Part shown: in pieces, positions 55,129-64,000 of the stretch
Layout: each line of letters begins with the position of its first letter
How positions within the stretch are numbered: position 1 is the first letter of the stretch
Source of the DNA: Punica granatum
Lineage: Eukaryota; Streptophyta; Magnoliopsida; Myrtales; Lythraceae
Assembly (NCBI RefSeq): GCF_007655135.1
Contig: NC_045131.1
Coordinates: 15,050,001 to 15,114,000 of the forward strand
Direction of reading: 5' to 3'
Length of the DNA: 64,000 nucleotides
The notes under the pieces: generated by a model
Databases searched by the model: none
The model's input: the letters and a program-made list of their open reading frames with translations, nothing else
What the model was told of the DNA's origin: nothing
Program-made: the position numbers and the translations under genes

Positions 55129-56646
55129 CATTACCTTTTCCACAGGGAGTTCATTTTGTATACCGACCATGAGGCCCTGAAGCACTTTCATAGGCAATAT
55201 AAGGTGTCAGCTCGTCATGCATCATGGGTGGCTTACCTGGAGCGTTTTACTTTCGTGGTAAAGCACAACAGTGGAGTCGCTAATCGCATTGCAGATACTC
55301 TTAGTCGGAGGCGTAGCATTCTGAGCAGGATGACAGTTGAGGTACCTGGTTTTAGTTCTTTTGCTGAGTTGCTTGAAGTCGACCCCTATTTTTCTGTGAC
55401 GCTAGCTAAAGTTCGGGCTGGAGAAAGAACGGAGTACGTGTTGCAGGATGATTTTCTTTTCAGGGGAAATCAACTCTGTAATCCTTATTGTAGTTTGCGA
55501 GCCCACATTATTCAGCAGCTATACAGCGAGGGTCACGTGGGGAGAGACAGGACCTTGCAGCTGGTCCAGTCATCGTATTTCTGGCCTTCAATTCATAAAG
55601 AAGTGGAGAAGTACGTGCAACACTGTAAGGTTTGTCAAGTGTCCAAGGGTATAGCAACTAACGCGGGGTTGTACATGCCCCTGCCGATTCCCTCGCAGCC
55701 ATGGGTGGATATCAGTATGGATTTCATCCTCGGCTTGCCTCGTACCCAAAGAGGTAATGATTCTATATATGTGGTCGTCGACAAGTTCTCCAAGATGGTA
55801 CACTTTATTCCGTGCAAGAAGACCACTGATGCTGTGCGAATTGCTCAGTTGTATTTTTGGGAGGTATACTGTCTGCATGGTCTTCTAGTCTCTATTGTGT
55901 CTGATAGGGACACCTATTTCCTAAGTTATTTCTGGCGGAGCCTTTGGAAGATGGTGAACACCCAGCTGAACTTCAGTACGACGTATCACCCGCAGACAGA
56001 CAGACAAACAGAAGTGGTTAACAGGTCCTTGGGCAATCTGTTGAGAGGTTTAGTAGGGGAGCACGTGAAAAGCTGGGATCAGAAGTTAAGTCAAGCGGAG
56101 TTTGTGAACAATCACGCTGTTAATCGCAGCACTGGTTTCAGTCCCTTCCAGATGGTCTATTCTGTTACTCCTCGGGGACCCCTTGATATGTTACCCGTGC
56201 CGGATAAGACCAGGGTTCATGGTAAGGCGGCTGACTTCGTTCACGGGCTACAAGAGATTCATGAGGTTGTGCAGAATAATTTGCAGAATGCTACCATGAA
56301 ATACAAGGCTATTGCTGATCGAAGGAGAAGGCACGTGGAGTTTGAAGTCGGCGATTTTGTTTGGGCTGTACCTACGAAGGATCGATTTTCTGTTGGTGAC
56401 TACCACAAGCTCGCTGCTAGAAAGATTGGTCCTGTGGAGGTCATTGAGAAGATCAATTCGAACGCCTATTGGCTTAAACTTCCCAGCCACATTCGTACTG
56501 CCGATGTGTTTAATGTGAAGCACTTGGTTCCTTACACAGGTGATAGCTCGGACGATGACGATTTGAGGGCGAATTCTCTCCACCCAAGGGAGAATGATGC
56601 GGCAGAAAACCTGGCAAGCCGGTACTTGGAGAAAAATAGGTTCTAA
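55129..56646 (+). pseudogene. RNase H end and integrase of the Gypsy element
   Basis: It starts with the RNase H tail EFILYTDHEALKHFHRQY and NRIADTLSRR. The integrase zinc domain is HVGRDRTLQLV with HCKVCQ. The catalytic core has DISMDFILGLPRTQRG, IVSDRDTYFLSYFWRSL and QTEVVNRSL. The GPF-type C-terminal module is RKIGPVEVIEKINSNAYWLK. The ORF runs through HLVPYTGDSS and stops inside the 3' LTR at 56646. Core positions look intact, although the usual HPQTDGQTE reads HPQTDRQTE. Open across almost 500 codons, it is the best-preserved part of the element. Confidence 0.88.
56581..56594 (+). other. Candidate polypurine tract of the Gypsy element
   Basis: CACCCAAGGGAGAA directly precedes the TGATGCGG start of the 3' LTR. 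Confidence 0.65.
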
Positions 56647-57018
56647 CGACCCTATTTTGAATGAAACAGCCTCCGGAGCAAAACTTACATCTTCGCCGTG
56701 ATTTTTCGATATTTAAGGCAAATTCCATGTCTAGGGTTTTAAACAGGCAATTTTATATTAATTAGGGTGTTTTTACAATTTTAGAAAAGTTTAGTTCTTT
56801 TTATGCAATTTAGGTTTTCTTAAATCCTATTTAAGTTTCGTGTAAGTCCTAGGGTTGAACCAGTTGTCTTTTTCATCAGTGAGTAAAATTCAGAGCTTCG
56901 TACTTTGTCCAATCTCGGAGTCGATTCGAGAATCAACAGGTGATTGAAGGTCGTAGTTTCGGTATTCGTGCGCGAATTAACGGGTCTGTGATAGGTTACT
57001 CGCGTGTACATTGCGTCA
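56595..57018 (+). repeat. 3' LTR of the Gypsy element
   Basis: It starts TGATGCGGCAGAAAACC and ends TTGCGTCA. It carries the end of the integrase ORF and lacks 26 bp present in the 5' LTR after GATTCGAG. Confidence 0.9.
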
Positions 57019-57079
57019 AAAACTTGACTCGAGTTTTGAGATTGATTGTTGAACAAGTGGTCTTCATTTTATTTTCTTG

Positions 57080-58489
57080 TTTCATCAACTAGGCACGGAT
57101 GTGCAATTTATTATTATTTGTTGGCTTGCATTTTACTGATTTTGATCTCTTAAATCTCTCTTGCTCTCCTAGACTTGTATACCTCGACCACGTATGGACC
57201 ATCAATTGCATTTCTAAGCAGAATCCTAGCAAATTTATATAGTGAAAATGAGCTTCTTAGGGGTATCAGTACAAATTATTTTCTGTGTATCAAGAACACT
57301 ACCTGGGGATTGCGAGGCTACATATCAGCTATATAGGGGTGTTTTCATTCTCGTCCATCACGTAGTTGCATGGTCTTTACGACTGAATATGCTCTTGTTA
57401 GGACCTTAGTTTCATTGTTTTTACTATTATTTTTCCTATGAAATTACACTCAGTGGTCTTGATTATCTTTTTCATTTTTCTTTAAATTTCACAAAGCTTT
57501 TGGATTAGCTTGCGTACAAGTATCCGATTATTTCATTTTTCTTCATGTGGTTCACATCTTTGTCTTGCTAATGGATATCTATAAAAGATAACTCAAACAA
57601 TATACGAACCATGAGTAGACTTTGTGGTACCATTTTGACATCTGCGTTGTTCTTCCTCAACTGGAATTCTCTGGGGCTACAAAAAAATGTGTTGTACTGC
57701 AGATTCTCTTATTTGTTACTATGGGTGATTGTACATTTTAATGGTTGGGATCTAATATTTACTCATTATCCATGTTCTTTTGTTTGTCGATTGATTTTCA
57801 CATATTTTAGATTCCCATTGCCTTGCATTTTCGGGGCGAAGTGTCAACATTAGTCCCTAGAGCTCTAACTTTTAAAAATACAACAGAACAGCTTATGCTA
57901 CTCATCCTACGTATACACCGGCGACATTATTTCATGCAATACTTATTAGGATTTCTGCTCATCCTACGCATTATTCAAGAAGTTGTATTATGTAACTTTG
58001 AGAATTGCTAATCTTAATCTAACTTATGCGCCTTATGATCCTCTGAAGTGGAGTCTCATGGTCATGTTTTCGTCGCCTGTGAATCTTAAGAAAGTCTAGA
58101 ATTTTCTCTTTTTTGAAGCTGCATTTCCTAGCAAATTGTGGAAACTGGGAGCAAGAGTTCAACAAAGTTCTCTCATGGAAAGGGAAGTCTCTTTGCATTG
58201 ACATTCTCAAGCTAACTTGTACCGGTAACATTTGCCGAATATGAAAGGAAGAAAAGCATTTTCCAAGGAAATGTCCAAGATTCTGATAGAGTCGCTACTT
58301 TAAATTGTTCTTGACAAAGGTGCAGAGCTGTGGTTATTCCAAATCTGCGCCTTAAAAGATACACCATTGTCCATTTTGTTCAATTTTGCGAAGAGTGTGT
58401 ATAGTTGGGTTTGCTGCCGTTTGTTCATTTGAGTTTCTCCTTTGGATAAGTACATTTGATTACATTTTTGGTCTTCAATGAAATCATCA

Positions 58490-58523
<34 letters not shown>

Positions 58524-60000
58524 CTTGGTGGACCAAAAAAATGCAACATCTTATGTGCTAGAATGGACAAGCGATGTCTAATCGATGGATGCTTTAAATT
58601 CATTGAAGATGTCGATATACGGGACGCCGATGGGGGTAAAAGAGGGCCGGATCGCAAGGGAGGAGAAAAAAACTGTAGAAGCTGTGTATTTTTCAAAGTA
58701 ATAGGTGAAATTTATGAAGATATAGTGCATATATGCTTACTTATTATAGACGGAATAGGGACGGAAATGTCCGTCTATATGGTATGGACGGAATAGGGAC
58801 AGAAATGTCCGTCTATGATATTTTTCTTGTGAAATTACACTTAGTGACCTTGATTATCTTTTTCATTTTTCTTTAACTTTTTGCAAAGCTTTTGGATTAG
58901 CTTGAGAATCAGTATCTGATTATTTCATTTTTCTTCGAGTGGTTCACGTCTTTGTCTCACAAATGGAAATCTGTAAAAGATAACTCAAACAATGTACGAA
59001 CCATGAGTAGACTTTGTGGTACCATTTTGACTTCTGCGTTGTTATTTCTCAAATGGAATTCTCCGGGGGTACAAAAAAATATGTGTTGTACTGCAGATTC
59101 TCTTATTCGTTACTATGGGTGATTGTACACTTTAATGGTTGGGATCTAATATTTAGTCATTATCCATGCTCTTTTGCTTGTCGATTGATTTTCGCATATT
59201 TTGGGTTCCCATTGCCTTGTTTTTTTCCGGGGCAAAGTGTCAACATTAATCCCTAGAGCTTTAACTTTTAAAAATACAACAAAACAGCTTTTGCTGCTCA
59301 GCCTACGTATGCACTGGCGAAATTATTTCCTGCAATACTTATTAGGATTTTTGCTTATTGAAAATGATTCTATGAGGAAAAGAGCCGGTCAGGCATTCCG
59401 AGTGGTATTAGAAGTTGTATTATGTAGGTTTGAGAAATGCTAATCTTAATCTAATTTATGGGCCTTCTAATCCTCTGAAGCGAAGTGTCGTGATTATGTT
59501 TTCTTCGCTTGTGAATCTTAAGAAAGACTAGAATTTTCTCCTTTTGAAGCTGCATTTCCCAGTATTTATTCTTTAATTGAATAAATAAGCATTTATCTCT
59601 CTTTCATGCTGCTTCTCCAACTGTTTCCCTAGTACAATGCTGCTTTTCGAGGTATCTGACCTAAGCATTATAATTCACCCAAGAAATTACTCAGTCGTAA
59701 TAGTACATTGAAATGTGAGAAATTTGCAATATAATATACCTTAGACATCTTCCGTGGTCTTCAACTTTTTTGTTTGAAAAAAGGAAGGGCTAATAATTCT
59801 TCCCAATAGTAAAAAAGGCAATGATTAACTGATAAATAATTAATGATGGAGAAAAGATCAAAGCAAAAGGAACGATAATTTTATGCTACTTAATCTTCTT
59901 GATCAAGTGTGATGAACAATAATCTTATTCATCAGAATATCTTGATCAAGTGTGATTGACATGAGGGTTTGACTGGTGGATAGAAATAGCAGCATATACA
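57080..60000. repeat. Duplicated upstream segment of laccase copy C, itself partly doubled
   Basis: It matches 30238-32280 of copy B. A block of about 1.4 kb occurs twice: the block from about 57420 to 58540 resumes at about 58818. Paired landmarks include ACGAACCATGAGTAGACTTTG at 57603 and 58995 and TTGTACTGCAGATTCTCTTA at 57692 and 59085. An AT run lies at about 58492-58520. No conserved coding frame is present. Confidence 0.8.
58545..58817. other. Copy-specific insert between the doubled upstream blocks
   Basis: It has no counterpart upstream of copy B. Its end holds two copies of GGACGGAATAGGGACRGAAA with TGTCCGTCTAT, an internal inverted repeat (AGACGGA ... TCCGTCT). The open frame 58521-58796 is unassigned. 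It may be part of a small DNA element. Confidence 0.5.
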
Positions 60001-60045
60001 ATTATTTTTCCTTACGGGTAACAATAATATAGTGCAATAAAGTAC

Positions 60046-60061
60046 ATATATATATATATAT
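60046..60061 (+). promoter_or_regulatory. Candidate TATA region of laccase copy C
   Basis: An AT run, CATATATATATATATA, lies about 155 bp upstream of the ATG and is followed by a GA-rich leader (GAGAGAGAGAGAG at 60091). This whole segment is deleted in copy A. Confidence 0.45.
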
Positions 60062-60215
60062 GGTTGGTTCTATGCACATGTAGATGTAGTGAGAGAGAGA
60101 GAGTGGATGAATGAGACGCGTCTGAGCTGAGAAGGGCAGAGAGGAAGAGCAGAAGAAGAGATTGCACGCAAGGGAATAACTGAGAGCTTCCATCCAGAAA
60201 ATAGTTGAGCTTAAG

Positions 60216-62622
60216 ATGGAAGGACGATACATCTCTTGGCAAACAATTTTAGCTTGTTTTTTCCTACTGGGCCAATTTCTCTGGGTCCGAGCGGACGTTC
60301 ACTACTATGATTTCACGGTAAGCTTTTGTTTCGCTAAATTAGCAATGTTCATTATTCTGGTCGACCAGAATATTGCTTTATGGGGGATTCTAATAAACCG
60401 ATTTTTTCTCGGAATCATTTGTATCTTTATCTATATATATGCACCTCGACAAGGGTATATAGTAAATATATATTTATGCAAAGGTTTCTTATGATACTTT
60501 ATGTGCTAGAATGGGACTCCCGATTACACTGCTCAAATCACTCTCCTAAATTCCAACTCAACAATGAGCTTTCTCAATCCACTATCAACGTACATTGTGC
60601 ATACGTATATATGCTTAATTTCCTTTGTTGTTATTTTGCAGTTGAAAGAAATGAACGTCACAAAACTTTGCGTTACTGAGAGCATATTAACAGTGAACGA
60701 TCTTTTTCCTGGACCCGTAATTCGAGTACACAAAGGAGACATTCTGTACGTAAACGTGACTAATAAAGGAGATTACGGCATCACCATTCATTGGTGTGTA
60801 AGATATTCTTAATGTTGCTCATCTCTAGTATAATATCCCTGTGTACACACACGTATCTATATATATGTATATAAAGTTGTATCTCATATAATGAATAGGG
60901 TTAAAAAATTAAATATTTATTGAAATAGGGCTATAAAGGTCAATCTAAATAATATTTACTTCTATACCTAATTTAGATTTAAAAATAATGAATTAGAAAA
61001 GAAACTTTAGTTGAATTAATTCATCTAATTATTTTTGCCCTCAATCTAGAAAAATTTACTTGTATTTAAAAATAGAAAAGTTAGAAAAGAAACTTTATGT
61101 GAGTTAGTTTATGTATGTATTTTTGCCGTCAATCTGGAAAATTTTATTTGTAAAAAATTAATTTTCAAGTGATAAGTTAATTGTACAATCTACAAATGAA
61201 CTAAAACTTATAAGTACAAATTTCAATATATTATTAGACTATTGTAATACAAACCTCCAAAGATTTTATTTATAATGAAAGTTTTATTATAGCAAATAAA
61301 ATTGATATATTATATATAACAAATTAATTATTTATGTGCATAAAATAATGATGTAATTACCTGTGCTTTGGGTCTTACGTAATTTATGAAATTTACTTTA
61401 TTCAAAATGAAATTATAATTAATTTTGAAAAATATAAAAATTCTCGATAGCAAAAAAGAAAAAAAAGAATTATAATATTACATTTAAAGGCAAAAAGTTT
61501 AATAAATCTTGGTAGAAAAATTATACGTGCAACATACGGGTAAAAAAAAAAGACTAGTATATATATTTAAACGGCCATTTAGGATATTTAATCGTCGGTT
61601 AGTCCTATATGATTGACCCCTCCAAGCAAGCCCTCCCCCAACAAGCAAGCGACCAACCAACAACACTCCACCCAACCTTCAACACACCAAAACTGATTAA
61701 ATATTGAGGATATCAGTATTGCTCATCCATTATAAATGAGTAATAATTTATCAAAATATTTATAAGTGAAAATTTATGAATTTGTTGTGGGATTAATTTC
61801 TTTTCGGTAAGAGTCCTGGCATCCGAAAGCTGAATTAGGCGTTCGAATACTAGGGTCCACACCGAAAAAAAAATGATCCCATAACTTATAAATATTTTTA
61901 TCAATTGTTACTATTTACTCCCAAAAGCCGCCAACAATCACACCCCAACAAACACTCCCTCCCCCCGCCCGCACGCACACACACACACAAACAACAACAA
62001 AACAAAAACACTCAAAAAGAATAAGAAAAATTTCAATTTCCGATCAAATGGATGAAATAGTCCCCTTGAAAAAAAAATTTCGGCTTAGGAAAGGGAAAAG
62101 AAAAGCGGCACTAGGGATATCTGGAATTGGGGGTTCATCGCGGGCCACGACCCACCCCCACGAGGTCGTCGCCAACTACAGAGGCTGCCGCAGACCTCAG
62201 GAGACCTTTGCATATATATATATATGGCTATTTCGAGGTGTATATATAGATAAAGAGTTTTTCTTCTTGGATGAATTTAAATACGAACGGCAGCTTGGTA
62301 CGGAAAAATATCGCCTTTATTGTATCATTCTCGGATAAAAATTTTAGAAAGTTTTCAAATTTCTCGTGATTCTATAGGCACGGAGTGAAGCAACCTCGCA
62401 ATCCATGGTCCGATGGACCAGTATTCATTACACAATGTCCAATCCTACCAGGATCGTACTTCACCTACGAAGTCATTTTCTCTGAAGAGGAAGGAACCCT
62501 TTGGTGGCATGCCCATAGCGACTGGACACGAGCAACTGTTCACGGCGCGATTGTCATCTTACCCAAAGAAGGGACCACGTTTCCATTCCCGAAGCCAGAT
62601 GCAGAAGAGGTTATCGTGCTGG
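60216..62622 (+). CDS. Laccase copy C, exons 1-3 (gene continues past the window)
   Basis: This is the 5' part of a secreted multicopper oxidase. The exons are 60216-60317 (102 bp), 60642-60793 (152 bp) and 62378-62622 (245 bp), with the same phases as copy B and proper GT-AG introns so far. Residues 1-26 form a signal peptide ending VRA. Exon 2 keeps FPGPVI, which is altered in copy A. The first copper motif HWHG is formed at the exon 2/3 junction, and WWHAHSDW is in exon 3. It is much closer to copy A than to copy B in introns and upstream DNA. Exons 4-7, with the remaining copper sites, would lie beyond position 64000, so whether the gene is complete cannot be judged. Confidence 0.88.
60794..62377. 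other. Intron 2 of laccase copy C
   Basis: A 1,584-bp AT-rich intron matching copy A. It lacks the 1.57 kb hAT-like element, so it shows the empty insertion site at 62364-62376. A CA-rich block lies near 61970-61990 and a short AT run near 62214-62224. No gene is seen. Confidence 0.75.
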
Positions 62623-64000
62623 GTATGTGAAAGTTATAATTATGTTTCAGGTGATTACATTGACGTCAACTATACATTTCAATGTATAGAATTAATATAA
62701 GTGGTCTAATCTCCACTTCATGCAGTATTATAGACTAACGTTCACACTCATGTAAAAAGCGTCCATCAAGATCAACCCGCAAACATAAGTCTAATGCTCA
62801 CAGGAATCTCAAATGGAAAACAATATCCTAAATAATATTCTATAAATTTATTGCATATTAAAAAGAGATATAAGTATCAAAAAAAACCAAAACTTTTGGC
62901 AATTTTCTTTTTTAGGCCATAATTAAAAAATTTGCCAAATATTTTGGCCATTTTTAGTATTTATCACTCCTATAAAAGTGTGAAACTTTCTACTGTGTTT
63001 CTTCACATTTCATAATTTTCATTTTGCCCTTCAATGTATGTGAGCATTGAGCACTTCTCATAAATATTAATTATATTATTCAATCTATATGGAAAATATT
63101 TCAATTAATATCTCTTAATGAAATGTGACTCTTCAAATGAATTCAACTAAATGGCGTTCTTTCGTCAGACATGACCATTCAATTGATTGGTGATGAAATG
63201 ACACTTTTTTTAAAAAAACTCTGATTCACTTTATTTTGATTCTTTTAGGGGAAGTAAACTATATCTTTAGAAAAATACGTATTCCTAATTTATACTTCAT
63301 CAATGATAATTATTGGACTAAAATTTAATTGTAAATGTGTATCTTCTAAGAAAATTTGTAAACAATTTCTTTTGCTTAAATATATGCAACACATCACAAT
63401 ATTATATCATTTTAATCTTTTATATTATATATCTCTGACCAGCTTGAAATATTAGTTTGATCGAACTTACAATAAAAATTTAATATAATTAATTACAATC
63501 TTTAGAATTTAATTATACAATATTACTACGAAGCTGTAAAGAAACATGTCCATGATTTCAACCAATCTTTATTGGATCAGCGATGCTTATGAAACTATAA
63601 TATATTAATCCATATCAATAATAAATACATAAATTTTAACTAGCTTAATTCTGTGAAAATAGATTAAAATTGACTAAGTCAACGCGTATATAATTTAACC
63701 TAAATTCTACAGTGCATATTTTGGATTTTTCCACATTATACAAAACTAATATGGGCCCTTAGATCCCTTTCAATCTAATCTGGCATGTCCATTTTTATAA
63801 GTTTTAAAATTTCAAAAACATCCCTGAAAAATCACGATCTGGTCCCTTTACTATATAAAATATGATTTTCGCTCACAATTCTTTTCGTCAGCTTTCAATC
63901 CCATTGATTTTAATATTTAATCATAGTTTTTGAAATTAAAAAAAAAAGAAAAAAAAAGAAAGGAAGAACGTAACAGGGAAGAGGTAGAGGGAGGGCCGGC
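62623..64000. other. Intron 3 of laccase copy C, 5' part
   Basis: Non-coding, matching 4577-6466 of copy A but without the hAT MITE. The match ends near 63976 at GTAACAG, where copy A has its Gypsy remnant and copy C continues GGAAGAGGTAGAGG, the empty site. Confidence 0.75.

Larger units (their letters stand above)
51826..57018 (+). mobile_element. Ty3/Gypsy retrotransposon with both LTRs and 5-bp target duplication
   Basis: 5' LTR 51826-52276, 3' LTR 56595-57018, and AAAAC on both outer sides (51821-51825 and 57019-57023). Inside are the initiator-Met-type primer site, gag with zinc knuckle, protease region, RT, RNase H and integrase, in the Gypsy order. The LTRs differ at roughly 9% of positions by hand count, mostly transitions, plus a 26-bp gap. 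At least eight in-frame stops make it inactive. The gag and integrase-tail sequences look like a chromovirus, but no chromodomain was recognised. Confidence 0.93.

Overview
This is plant nuclear DNA, most likely from a eudicot. The evidence is genes with many introns and GT-AG splice sites, a laccase with the usual plant exon sizes (152 and 245 bp for exons 2 and 3), plant-type Ty3/Gypsy elements (one of the Tat/Ogre kind), an endogenous pararetrovirus fragment, and many small hAT-like or Mutator-like MITEs. The species cannot be read from the sequence. No tRNA, rRNA, CRISPR array or bacterial-type operon was found.

The host theme is a tandem laccase cluster on the + strand. Copy A (616-4576) is a pseudogene. 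Its promoter, start codon and signal peptide are deleted, and only exons 2 and 3 plus the tail of exon 1 remain. Copy B (32418-45302) is the only complete gene: seven exons encode about 595 aa with all four copper-binding motifs. It has a 7.2 kb third intron, and its last intron must be spliced from a GC donor. Copy C (60216 to beyond the window) is intact through exon 3, and its remaining exons would lie outside. A and C are nearly identical to each other in upstream sequence and introns and differ strongly from B. The upstream segments are also duplicated, at 29.8-32.4 kb, 50.9-51.5 kb and 57.1-60.2 kb.

Mobile DNA fills most of the rest. From 6.5 to 7.7 kb lies a truncated Gypsy remnant on the minus strand. 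From 10.2 to 26.8 kb lies one decayed Tat/Ogre-like element. It has an extra ORF1, gag, protease, RT, RNase H, a second archaeal-type RNase H and integrase. It also has a 3' untranslated region with a minisatellite, a 4 kb 3' LTR, and a 5' LTR cut to 1.3 kb. Its 3' LTR abuts a minus-strand fragment of an endogenous caulimovirid (26.8-29.0 kb). From 51.8 to 57.0 kb lies a structurally complete but mutated Gypsy element with a perfect 5-bp target duplication, inserted in the duplicated upstream DNA of laccase C. A receptor-kinase pseudogene (46.9-48.2 kb) follows laccase B.

MITEs and small hAT elements can be dated against the A/C duplication: at least three insertions in A are missing at the matching empty sites in C. 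A ten-unit array with a period of about 155 bp, punctuated by three copies of one foldback MITE, sits inside the giant intron of laccase B. I see no wholly new biological system. The strongest signals are how transposons dismantled copy A, the array inside a coding gene's intron, and the C-to-T pattern of nonsense changes in both large retroelements.
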